Below the pieces are notes generated by a model. The model did not search any database and was not told the origin of the DNA. It worked only from the letters and a program-made list of their open reading frames with translations. A program made the position numbers and the translations under genes. From Flavobacteriaceae bacterium (lineage in GTDB: Bacteria; Bacteroidota; Bacteroidia; Flavobacteriales; Flavobacteriaceae): 52,724 nucleotides of DNA. The DNA lies in contig JABDMU010000001.1 of the NCBI GenBank assembly GCA_013001285.1, forward strand, positions 1 through 52,724. Direction: 5' to 3'. This document shows, one piece after another, positions 1 through 7,519 of the stretch; position 1 is the first letter of the stretch, and every line of letters begins with the position of its first letter.

Positions 1-260
1 TGTTCTTTACACCAAATGGAGATGGATATCATGACACTTGGAATATCGCAGGTATCGCGACGCAACCTAGTGCAAAAATTTATATATTTGACAGGTTTGG
101 AAAATTGTTGAAGCAATTGAGTCCAACCGGTCAAGGATGGAATGGGACCTATAACGGTGCCTTGATGCCATCGGATGATTATTGGTTTATGGTAGAGTAC
201 AACGAACCAAGCGATCAATCAAGAAAAGAATTTAGAGCTCATTTTACCCTGAAAAGATAA
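1..260 (+). CDS. C-terminal fragment of a T9SS type B sorted (gliding-motility CTD) protein
   Basis: The reading frame is open from the left edge (first whole codon at base 3) to a TAA at 258-260, so only about 85 C-terminal residues are present. They begin FFTPNGDGYHDTW and continue through IYIFDRFGKLL, a GWNGTYNG-type turn and DYWFMVEY, ending FTLKR. This is the typical pattern of the gliding-motility-associated C-terminal domain, the type B sorting signal recognised by the type IX secretion system. The missing upstream part is probably a large secreted or surface adhesin. The next gene is a PorP/SprF protein 8 bp downstream, a pairing often seen for such substrates. The function of the mature protein cannot be inferred. 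Confidence 0.85.
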   Translation, partial: FFTPNGDGYHDTWNIAGIATQPSAKIYIFDRFGKLLKQLSPTGQGWNGTYNGALMPSDDYWFMVEYNEPSDQSRKEFRAHFTLKR

Positions 261-268
261 CATTTGAT

Positions 269-1276
269 ATGAATTTAAAAACGTTTTGCTTGCTAGCAAT
301 AGCAACCGTATTTTTACAATTTAGCAATGCTCAAGAAGGGCTACCTATTTATTCAGATTATCTCACTGATAATTATTACCTCATACATCCATCAATGGCA
401 GGAGTTGCCAATTGTGGAAAAATTAGACTTACCGCTAGAAAGCAATGGTTTGGACAAGATGATGCACCAAGTTTACAAACACTAAGTATAAATTCCAGAT
501 TAGGTGAATCACCCTCTGCAATTGGAGCAATAGTATATAATGATGAAAATGGATTTCATTCTCAAGTTGGTGCTTATCTAACTTATGCACATCATATTAT
601 GTTTTCTAGAAATCCAGTAGACTTGAACATGTTATCGTTTGGGTTAAGTGCAGGAATGATTCAATATAAATTAGATGAAACTTCATTTTTAGCTGAAGGA
701 TTTGATCCTATTATTGCTGGAATCGAACAGAGTGCCACGAATTTCAATATTGATTTCGGCTTCTCTTATAGTTTTATTGATTTCTATGCGCATGCTACAG
801 TAAAAAATATTCTGAAGAATGAAGGTATTAACTTTAATGAACAAGGCTTAAGCTATGATAATTTAAGAACCTATTTGTTTACCCTTGGGAATGTATTTGA
901 AAGTAATAATTCAACGTTTACATACGAGCCTTCAATTATGTATATGTATCGTGATGCTACTAAGGAATCATCTATTGATATAAACGCTAAGGTGTATAAA
1001 GAAATGGATTTCGGAACATTATGGGGAGGACTTTCTTACAGGAGAAGCTTTGATGGTGCTGAGTTTCTAGATGGATCTGGTGTTAGCAGCCAAAAGCTTC
1101 AGTATTTCACGCCTTTTGTAGGGGTAAATTACAATGATTTCGTTTTTGCATATACCTATTCATATCAAGCGAATTCTGTAGTTTTTAATAATGGTGGGTT
1201 CCATCAGTTGACCCTAGGTTATAACTTTAATTGCAGAAAGGAAAAGTATGATTGTAATTGCCCTTATGTGAACTAA
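269..1276 (+). CDS. PorP/SprF family type IX secretion membrane protein
   Basis: This 335-residue protein has a signal peptide (about residues 1-21, ending FSNAQ). An early YSDYLTDNYYLIHPSMAG stretch is characteristic of PorP/SprF proteins. The rest alternates short beta segments, as expected for an outer-membrane beta-barrel. SprF of Flavobacterium johnsoniae is needed to deliver the adhesin SprB through the T9SS, and many paralogues sit just after their own type B substrate gene. Here the gene follows such a substrate by 8 bp, so the two are probably co-transcribed and functionally paired. The C-terminus is cysteine-rich (CRKEKYDCNCPYVN), as in other family members. A strong terminator follows. 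It is probably one of several paralogues in the genome rather than the general T9SS PorP. Confidence 0.88.
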   Translation: MNLKTFCLLAIATVFLQFSNAQEGLPIYSDYLTDNYYLIHPSMAGVANCGKIRLTARKQWFGQDDAPSLQTLSINSRLGESPSAIGAIVYNDENGFHSQVGAYLTYAHHIMFSRNPVDLNMLSFGLSAGMIQYKLDETSFLAEGFDPIIAGIEQSATNFNIDFGFSYSFIDFYAHATVKNILKNEGINFNEQGLSYDNLRTYLFTLGNVFESNNSTFTYEPSIMYMYRDATKESSIDINAKVYKEMDFGTLWGGLSYRRSFDGAEFLDGSGVSSQKLQYFTPFVGVNYNDFVFAYTYSYQANSVVFNNGGFHQLTLGYNFNCRKEKYDCNCPYVN

Positions 1277-1288
1277 TTATAAAGTATT

Positions 1289-1322
1289 AAAAAAAAGGCT
1301 TCCAATTTGGAAGCCTTTTTTT
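1289..1322. terminator. Bidirectional intrinsic terminator
   Basis: A nine-base-pair stem AAGGCTTCC/GGAAGCCTT with a short AATTT-containing loop is flanked by an A-run on the left and a T-run on the right. It lies between two convergent genes and can terminate transcription from both sides: the PorP/SprF gene on plus and the VWA gene on minus. Confidence 0.85.
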
Positions 1323-1323
1323 A

Positions 1324-2475
1324 TTACCATTGATAATTTTTCTTTTGTGCTTGGGTTCGAATGGCCTCGAGCATGGCTTGTTCTAATCCATTTTTTTTGT
1401 CCTTGGCTTGAGATGCGATATAAACTCTTCTTTTCTCATTTAGGGTTTGAATTTCCTTTTGAATAGCTTGGCGTTCCTTACTTTTTTTTTCGATATATTT
1501 TTTAATCTCGATCTCTGATTTCCCTTTTAATTCTTCAGGTAAGGCTTCATCATCCATTTCGGTTATGACTACTTCCTCCATTTCAACAGCATCAACAAGA
1601 TCCCAACTGGAATTTTTATATAAATGTGAACTTTTGCTCACTGTTCTACCCACAGCGTTGGCACTGCTTAGTCCTTCTGATTTAGAATCAAGTTCGGCCT
1701 GCAATCTTCGTTTTGATCGACCTTGTTGTCCGTAGGACACATAAGTTTTATTCAATCTTATATTCAGTTCTAAAATGGCCTTGTCATAAGGAGAAGCAAT
1801 GTGAACTGTAGCTTGATTATGATTGATGGCCATATAATTCCCTCTAGTAAGATCAGCACCTTCCTTCCAATACCCACCTATGCCTTGTTGATAATCACCA
1901 CAAAAAATAGTGTTTACCGTAACATCCATTTCATTGGCATTCGCTGAAGCATCTCTGAAATCTACTTTACCTTGAGTAAAAGGTTCATTTCCGGCAATAA
2001 AAACGAGTTTTAGATCGTCTGGGTTCTTACCCCATTTCAATTGATTTAAAGAAGTTTGAATGACCTGCCCACAATACTCACTTCCACCATTTGTAGTTAG
2101 TGAAAAAAGCGCTTTTGAAATGTCATCAAGATCTTCACTGAACCCTATGACTTGTCGGATATAGCCTTTGGCCTCAGACAATCCATCATTGCCATATTCG
2201 TATAATGCAATTTGCAAATTTGGTCGTTCGTTGTTGCATTTAGCATAAGAAAGCTCGTTTACTATTTTCCAGAGTTGGGCCTTTGCCTGATCTATCAATC
2301 CATCCATACTATTGCTTGTATCTAGGAGCAAAGCAACTTTTATATATTGCTTGTTCGGATGAAGAAGGTTTAGGGCCGTAACAGAATTTGGCTTGGGGTT
2401 ATTGGCTTTAACTTCGCAAGAGTAGTGTCCGATGAATAAGGTCAAAATCAAAGTGATCTTTGTAAATGTTTTCAT
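1324..2475 (-). CDS. VWA domain-containing exported protein
   Basis: The 383-residue protein starts with a hydrophobic export signal (about residues 1-25). A cysteine at residue 20 sits in HYSC, which is a poor lipobox, so cleavage by signal peptidase I is as likely as lipidation. A von Willebrand factor A domain spans about residues 44-235. Its MIDAS motif DTSNS is at 52-56, followed by a TTNGG segment near 127. The C-terminal third is charged and helical, with an ELKGKSEIEIKKYIEKK stretch and probable coiled coil. VWA domains bind metal and partner proteins, but no enzyme domain is attached and no MoxR ATPase or BatA/B gene is adjacent, so the role is unknown. Its terminator is shared with the PorP/SprF gene. 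Confidence 0.8.
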   Translation of the reverse strand: MKTFTKITLILTLFIGHYSCEVKANNPKPNSVTALNLLHPNKQYIKVALLLDTSNSMDGLIDQAKAQLWKIVNELSYAKCNNERPNLQIALYEYGNDGLSEAKGYIRQVIGFSEDLDDISKALFSLTTNGGSEYCGQVIQTSLNQLKWGKNPDDLKLVFIAGNEPFTQGKVDFRDASANANEMDVTVNTIFCGDYQQGIGGYWKEGADLTRGNYMAINHNQATVHIASPYDKAILELNIRLNKTYVSYGQQGRSKRRLQAELDSKSEGLSSANAVGRTVSKSSHLYKNSSWDLVDAVEMEEVVITEMDDEALPEELKGKSEIEIKKYIEKKSKERQAIQKEIQTLNEKRRVYIASQAKDKKNGLEQAMLEAIRTQAQKKNYQW

Positions 2476-2593
2476 GATAATAATGTTGTTTATTTAATTT
2501 GTCTGAGGATAAACTTAAGGCGAACTTATTTCAATAAAAAAGTGGAATGAGGCAACAGGATGTTTCAGTTAGGGAACATGACCTACGACTGAT

Positions 2594-2677
2594 TAAAGTG
2601 GCCATTATTAGGTCACTTTATACTAAAATGGACATTTAGGCATTTTAATTAATCAAGTAAAGTATGTAAGTTTACTT
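2594..2677. repeat. Two inverted repeats upstream of the sensor kinase gene
   Basis: TAAAGTGGCC at 2594-2603 and GGTCACTTTA at 2611-2620 form an inverted repeat with one G-T mismatch and a 7-base loop. A second, perfect repeat, AAGTAAA (2655-2661) and TTTACTT (2671-2677), lies just before the start codon at 2692. The second overlaps TAAGTTTA (2667-2674), one base off the TAnnTTTG -7 box. They could be operators or leader hairpins. No protein can be assigned to them. Confidence 0.4.
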
Positions 2678-2691
2678 TTTAAATCATCAGA

Positions 2692-4860
2692 ATGATAAAA
2701 ATGTACAATTATATTATCTTAATTCTCTTGTTGATGGGTGTTTATGGCCATGCCCAGCAAGAAGCTGATGTCACAAGCGCTGGCCTTTTTACAATTCGTG
2801 GATCGGTTATTGAAAGTGATACCTATAACCCATTATCGAAGGTCAATATTGAAGTGAATGGCGGTTCTTATACTACAACCGATAAGCAAGGAGAATTCAG
2901 AATTCAAGCTAAGAAAGGCGATGAATTGGTAATCAGGCATAGTGATTTTGAAACGGTTTACTATACCATAAAAAGCAATGAACGTATTACCATTAAGGTC
3001 AATCCCAGCACAAATAAATTAGGGGTATCATCTCGGGCGCAAAAGGTTTATTCTAATACTAGAGATTTTCGAGCTTTAATAGATTCGGCAGATGCCTATT
3101 TGAAGACAGATGCAGAAAAGAGTATACAATTTTTGGCTGATGCCCTAACAGTCTCAACTTCGGTAAACGATAATGCTATTGCCTATGAGACCTTGGCTGA
3201 CGTCTATTTTGAATGGAAACAATACGACCTTGCTGTCTCGAACTATAGGATAAGTCTTCAGAATAAGGATTCAAATGAAGTTAAATTAAAATTAGCAGAA
3301 TCTTTTCGATTTAATAAAAACTATCAGGAGAGTATTGATACCTATGAAGATATCAATAAGGACGAGCTATCGAATTGGCAGATAACAGATTTGTTTGAGG
3401 GCTTAGGCGATGTTTTTAGGGTAACTAAAGACTATAACAATGCCATTGCCAATTATAAGTTGGGATTAGATCTGGCACAAAAACATATGATAACGTCAAA
3501 GATCACTGATCTAAATTCTAAAATAGCCCAATCTTATGGAGCTATGGGATCGGATGAAGAAGCTGAAGATTATTTTGAAAAATCCTTGAATTTAGCCGAA
3601 CAAGAAAATACCAAACGTGCTATAGAAGAAAAAGTCAAAGTGGCGGATTTTCAAAATAGCAATCAGGCTTATGATGATGAGATCAAATTCAGACAGGAAG
3701 CTCTTGAAAGAATGTCTGGTTTTGAAATGGATACTATTATTAATGAAAGTCCATTTACGCCACAAAAGCAAAATTATAAAATTGGAAATGCCTATTATTT
3801 ACAAAAGGATTATAATAAGGCCATTCCGTATTTAGAAAAAAGTATCGAAGAAGCTGATGCCAAAAAGGATCTGATCGTAAAAAAGGATGCCACTCGGAAA
3901 TTATCTGAAGTTTATAGAGATGCTGGAAACATTGATAAAGCATTGATGACCAATTTCGTGTATGAGAGTTTAGTTGATGAGATCTATATAAAGAAGGAGC
4001 AAGAAATTGCTCAGGCAGCGCGATTCAGACAAGATTTAAGCGATAAGCAAAGTCGAATTTCAAGTTTGGAAAGCGATAGAGCTTTATCGTCAACCATCTA
4101 TGAATTGTCCTTAGAACGCAACAAAAGACAACAGCTCATCATTTATTCACTTACAGGTGGCTTGTTATTATTTCTTGTAGCGGGATACTTCATGTATAAA
4201 TCGATCAAGCAGCAAAAACTGGCTAACAACCTTTTGGCATTGAAATCGCTTCGAAGTCAGATGAATCCACATTTTATCTTTAACGCCTTGAACTCTGTCA
4301 ATAGTTTCATTTCAAGCAATGACGAAAGAACGGCAAATAAATACCTTTCAGACTTTTCACAATTGATGCGTGCTGTACTTGAAAATAGTGAAGAAGATTT
4401 TATTCCTTTAGAGAAAGAAATTGAACTTCTTGAATTGTACACTAAATTGGAACATTCTAGATTTCAGGACAAGTTTGAGTTCCATATTAATATTGAAAAC
4501 AATGTAAAAATCAATGATTTTCAAATTCCACCGATGCTACTTCAGCCATATATAGAAAATGCGGTGTGGCATGGCTTACGCTATAAAAAGGAAAAGGGAC
4601 AACTAATGATCAATGTTAGCCAACCGACTAAAGATGAACTTCAAATTGCGATCATTGATGATGGCATTGGAAGAGAGCGTTCGAAGGCCATGAAAACAGA
4701 TAATCAGAAAAAGCATAATTCAAAAGGACTAGGCAATATTAAAAAACGTGTAGCTATTTTGAACGAAATGTATAAGGATAAGGTTGATGTGTTTATTGAC
4801 GATTATCAAAAGGAAGAAGAATCAGGCACTAAAGTTGTGGTCACACTAAAAAAAGATTAA
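2692..4860 (+). CDS. LytS-type sensor histidine kinase with CarboxypepD_reg-like and TPR sensor region
   Basis: This 722-residue protein has a signal sequence (about 1-22) and then a CarboxypepD_reg-like beta-sandwich (about 34-103; FTIRGSVIES, TTDKQGEF). Tetratricopeptide-like helices follow (about 125-430), then a coiled coil, one membrane helix (about 483-503) and a cytoplasmic His_kinase/HATPase region. The phosphoacceptor His527 lies in QMNPHFIFNALNS. The N-box is LLQPYIENAVWHGL and the ATP lid contains DDGIGRERS and KGLGNIKKR. The TPR region probably lies in the periplasm and does the sensing. The stop codon directly abuts the start of the LytTR regulator, forming a two-gene operon. A second in-frame ATG at 2701 is an alternative start. 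Confidence 0.9.
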   Translation: MIKMYNYIILILLLMGVYGHAQQEADVTSAGLFTIRGSVIESDTYNPLSKVNIEVNGGSYTTTDKQGEFRIQAKKGDELVIRHSDFETVYYTIKSNERITIKVNPSTNKLGVSSRAQKVYSNTRDFRALIDSADAYLKTDAEKSIQFLADALTVSTSVNDNAIAYETLADVYFEWKQYDLAVSNYRISLQNKDSNEVKLKLAESFRFNKNYQESIDTYEDINKDELSNWQITDLFEGLGDVFRVTKDYNNAIANYKLGLDLAQKHMITSKITDLNSKIAQSYGAMGSDEEAEDYFEKSLNLAEQENTKRAIEEKVKVADFQNSNQAYDDEIKFRQEALERMSGFEMDTIINESPFTPQKQNYKIGNAYYLQKDYNKAIPYLEKSIEEADAKKDLIVKKDATRKLSEVYRDAGNIDKALMTNFVYESLVDEIYIKKEQEIAQAARFRQDLSDKQSRISSLESDRALSSTIYELSLERNKRQQLIIYSLTGGLLLFLVAGYFMYKSIKQQKLANNLLALKSLRSQMNPHFIFNALNSVNSFISSNDERTANKYLSDFSQLMRAVLENSEEDFIPLEKEIELLELYTKLEHSRFQDKFEFHINIENNVKINDFQIPPMLLQPYIENAVWHGLRYKKEKGQLMINVSQPTKDELQIAIIDDGIGRERSKAMKTDNQKKHNSKGLGNIKKRVAILNEMYKDKVDVFIDDYQKEEESGTKVVVTLKKD

Positions 4861-5595
4861 ATGAAGTTAAATGCTATTATTGTTGAAGATGAAGAAACCA
4901 GCAGGGAGATCTTAAAGAATTATCTTAAGAAATATTGTCCTAATGTGAGTATTTTAGGCGAAGCTGCCAATGTTGAAGAAGGATTGGTACTTATAAGGAA
5001 TAACGATCTTGATCTTGTATTTTTAGATGTTGAAATGCCTTTCGGAAATGCTTTCGATTTGTTAGATAAAGTAGGTGATCGCACATTTGAAACCGTTTTT
5101 GTAACGGCCTATAGTCACTATGCTATAGATGCTTTAAACGCTCATGCGTCCTATTATTTGATGAAGCCTATCTCTATTGATGAATTGATCAAGTCGGTAG
5201 ATTATATTTCTGAAATTAAAACTAAGGAAAATGCACTCCAGGATCAGGTTTTGGTTCCAAAAACGAATAGTGTCGATGGAAAGATCACTATTCCTCAACA
5301 AGATGGATTTGAGATCTTAGATACAGCCAACATCTTATTTTGTAAAGCCGATGACAATTATACCGAGATCTATTTGAACAATAATAAGAAGAAACTTGTC
5401 AGCAAGACCTTGAAATATTTTGAAGAAGCTTTGAGCGATTCCAGTTTTGCGAGAATTCACAAAAGTTATTTGGTGAATGTAAATGAGATCGTAAAATATA
5501 GGAAAGGAAAAGGAGGAAGTGTTGTATTGAAAAACGGAAAAGAAATCATGGTTTCTGCTTCAAAAAAAGCCGATCTATTATCTTATTTTAAATAA
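4861..5595 (+). CDS. LytTR family response regulator
   Basis: The 244-residue protein has a receiver domain (about 4-120) with the acidic pocket EDEE (9-12), phosphoacceptor Asp56 in FLDVEMP, and the switch segment VTAYSHYA followed by LMKPI. A LytTR DNA-binding domain fills about residues 140-244 (ILFCKADDNYTEIY, FARIHKSYLVN). LytTR regulators bind imperfect direct repeats upstream of their targets. The gene starts on the base after the kinase stop, so the pair is translationally coupled and the kinase is its evident partner. The targets are not revealed by context. The inverted repeats before the kinase gene might be involved in autoregulation, but this is inference. Confidence 0.93.
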   Translation: MKLNAIIVEDEETSREILKNYLKKYCPNVSILGEAANVEEGLVLIRNNDLDLVFLDVEMPFGNAFDLLDKVGDRTFETVFVTAYSHYAIDALNAHASYYLMKPISIDELIKSVDYISEIKTKENALQDQVLVPKTNSVDGKITIPQQDGFEILDTANILFCKADDNYTEIYLNNNKKKLVSKTLKYFEEALSDSSFARIHKSYLVNVNEIVKYRKGKGGSVVLKNGKEIMVSASKKADLLSYFK

Positions 5596-5599
5596 AACT

Positions 5600-6118
5600 A
5601 TGCCAATAATTAAACCTGTTAATGGGAAACATCCAGAAATTGCTAAAGATTGTTATATCGCTGAGAATGCCACAATTGTTGGTGAAGTATTCATAGGAAG
5701 TCAATGCAGTATTTGGTTCAATGCAGTTATAAGAGGAGATGTGCATTTCATCAGACTTGGCAACAAGGTGAACGTACAAGATGGCGCAGTCATACATGCT
5801 ACCTATAAAACCTCACCAACCACTATTGGAAATAATGTGTCAATTGGTCACAACGCCATCGTTCATGGCTGTACAGTTCATGATGATGTGCTTATTGGTA
5901 TGGGCAGTATTGTGATGGACGATTGTATTATTGAAAGCCATAGTATCATTGCTGCTGGCGCTGTTGTTAAAAAGAACACACATGTTGAGGCTGGAAGCAT
6001 TTATGCAGGCATTCCGGCTAAAAGGATTGGAACTGTAAGTGAAGCCCTGAAAACGGGGGAAATTCATCGTATTGCAGAGAATTACGTGAAATATTCTAGT
6101 TGGTTCAAAGCAAAATAA
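5600..6118 (+). CDS. Gamma carbonic anhydrase family protein (left-handed beta-helix)
   Basis: The 172-residue protein is built from hexapeptide repeats, with I/V at every sixth position (TIVGEV, TTIGNNVSIGHNAIVHG), the hallmark of a left-handed beta-helix. The three zinc-ligand histidines of gamma-type carbonic anhydrases are present at 66 (VIHATY), 84 (IGHN) and 89 (IVHG). Such proteins (YrdA/PaaY/CaiE group) form trimers. Many bind metal, but real carbonic anhydrase activity is documented for only some, so the reaction is uncertain. The gene begins 4 bp after the response regulator and is probably read from the same message. It converges on murI with a 12-bp gap. Confidence 0.88.
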   Translation: MPIIKPVNGKHPEIAKDCYIAENATIVGEVFIGSQCSIWFNAVIRGDVHFIRLGNKVNVQDGAVIHATYKTSPTTIGNNVSIGHNAIVHGCTVHDDVLIGMGSIVMDDCIIESHSIIAAGAVVKKNTHVEAGSIYAGIPAKRIGTVSEALKTGEIHRIAENYVKYSSWFKAK

Positions 6119-6130
6119 AAATATATCAGA

Positions 6131-6913
6131 TCAAAAATCCTGATAGTTCACCTTCAATTTAGGATCATTTAATATTGATCGCATCACCTCCGGATTCCCA
6201 TTCGTAAAAAATTCAGAGACACCTTTCTTGGCGCTAGTATTTAATAAATCATTATGTTTCAGTACGGCATTGGTTTGACGTGCAACAGCTTCACCAGAAT
6301 CGATGATCTTAACATGCTTAGGCAGTAATTCGATTAATAAAGGCATTAAGAAGGGGTAATGGGTGCATCCCAAAACCAGATAATCAATATTTGCTTTTAT
6401 CATTGGTTCTAGGTATGATTTGAGAAGTGCACGCATTTCTTCTGAAAATAGTCGACCACTTTCAATAAGATTAACGATGCCATCACCATCCTGTTCGATC
6501 ACTTTAATATCACTCGCAAAAATATGCGATGTTTTAAAGAATAAGGCACTGCTGAGCGTTCCTTTTGTTGCGAGGATCCCTACGGCTTTTGTTTTTGAGT
6601 TTAAAGCTGCGGGTTTTATAGCTGGTTCGATACCAATAAATGGAATATCATAAGTGCTACGTAAAGTTTCTATGGCATTAGTTGTAGCTGTATTGCAAGC
6701 CACTACAACCAATTTGCAGTTTTTTTGTAAAAGCAATTCGGTATTTTTTACAGCGAGTTCTATGATGCGTTCTTTTCCCTTCGGGCCATAAGGCGCATTT
6801 CTACTATCTGCTAAATAGATGGTATCCTCTGTGGGAAGAAGGGCGTTTATCTCTCTCCAAATAGAAATGCCTCCAACACCGGAATCAAATATGCCTATAG
6901 CCTGTTTACTCAC
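6131..6913 (-). CDS. murI: Glutamate racemase
   Basis: This 260-residue enzyme interconverts L- and D-glutamate to supply D-Glu for peptidoglycan. Key elements are the N-terminal FDSGVGG (Asp10), catalytic Cys73 in VACNTATTNA, and catalytic Cys183 with His185 in LGCTHYPF. The start codon is GTG (plus-strand CAC at 6911-6913), and no in-frame ATG lies near the conserved N-terminus. A TATTTTTG -7 box lies 6-13 bases upstream, immediately after the terminator of the skp operon. murI is therefore likely transcribed from its own promoter, although it follows the envelope operon on the same strand. Length is normal for the family. Confidence 0.95.
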   Translation of the reverse strand: MSKQAIGIFDSGVGGISIWREINALLPTEDTIYLADSRNAPYGPKGKERIIELAVKNTELLLQKNCKLVVVACNTATTNAIETLRSTYDIPFIGIEPAIKPAALNSKTKAVGILATKGTLSSALFFKTSHIFASDIKVIEQDGDGIVNLIESGRLFSEEMRALLKSYLEPMIKANIDYLVLGCTHYPFLMPLLIELLPKHVKIIDSGEAVARQTNAVLKHNDLLNTSAKKGVSEFFTNGNPEVMRSILNDPKLKVNYQDF

Positions 6914-6918
6914 GTTTA

Positions 6919-6926
6919 CAAAAATA
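6919..6926 (-). promoter_or_regulatory. Candidate -7 box for murI
   Basis: On the minus strand the sequence reads TATTTTTG, an exact fit to the Bacteroidota TAnnTTTG -7 element. It lies 6 bases before the murI GTG and merges with the T-run of the terminator just upstream. No good -33 TTG is seen, because that position is inside the terminator stem. Confidence 0.45.
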
Positions 6927-6956
6927 AAAAAGCTGTCCTTTTGGAACAGCTTTTTT
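6925..6956 (-). terminator. Intrinsic terminator of the porG-uppS-bamA-skp-skp operon
   Basis: Minus-strand reading gives an AAAAAAGCTGT stem arm, a short A-rich loop and ACAGCTTTTTT, with one bulged base near the loop, followed by more T. It lies between the last skp-like gene (stop at 6980) and the murI start (6913). Confidence 0.8.
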
Positions 6957-6979
6957 AAGTATTTATTAAAAGGGATTTA

Positions 6980-7486
6980 TTAAAACCCTAATTCTTTTTT
7001 CACATCAGCCAAAAGATCTTTGCCATCAGAAAGTATAACACCTTGTCCAGGTGTTGAATCTAATACATACTGGAATCCTTGAGCTTTAGCCACTTTTACA
7101 ACGGCCTCCTTGGCTCGCTTTAAGATAGGCTCTAAAAGGGAAGCTTCTTGTTCAGCAAGATTTTGTTGTGCTTGTGCTTGATATTGACGAATGCTTTGTT
7201 CCATACCTTGAACTTCTTGCATTCTCTTTGAGTTCTCTTCTTGAGTTTTTGTGGAAGCTTCAGCATCGTATTGCTTCACTTTATTTTGTAATTCAGTAGC
7301 CATAGTTTGAATCTCCACTTCATAGGTCTTTGCCATTTTCTCAAGTGTCGATTTAGCCGTCTTCATATCTGGCATAGCTTCAACCAAATCTTGAGTGTTA
7401 ATATGTGCAACTTTACTTTGCGCATTCATAAAACTAGTTCCAAGAACAAGTGCGGTTGCAAATAATAGGGTTTTTAAATGTTTCAT
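6980..7486 (-). CDS. OmpH/Skp family periplasmic chaperone
   Basis: The 168-residue protein has a cleavable signal peptide (about 1-23, ending FMNAQ) and an OmpH/Skp domain. It starts SKVAHINTQDLVEAMPDMKTA, runs into long charged helices (about 45-120), and returns to a short beta/helix end, VAKAQGFQYVLDST. Skp forms a trimeric jellyfish-shaped chaperone that carries unfolded outer-membrane proteins to the BAM complex. Length and architecture are standard. It is the last gene of the operon with bamA, 33 bp after a longer paralogue, and is followed by a terminator. This supports a role in outer-membrane protein assembly. Confidence 0.92.
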   Translation of the reverse strand: MKHLKTLLFATALVLGTSFMNAQSKVAHINTQDLVEAMPDMKTAKSTLEKMAKTYEVEIQTMATELQNKVKQYDAEASTKTQEENSKRMQEVQGMEQSIRQYQAQAQQNLAEQEASLLEPILKRAKEAVVKVAKAQGFQYVLDSTPGQGVILSDGKDLLADVKKELGF

Positions 7487-7519
7487 TTTAAATTAATTAT
7501 GTTAAAAATTGTTTTCTTT

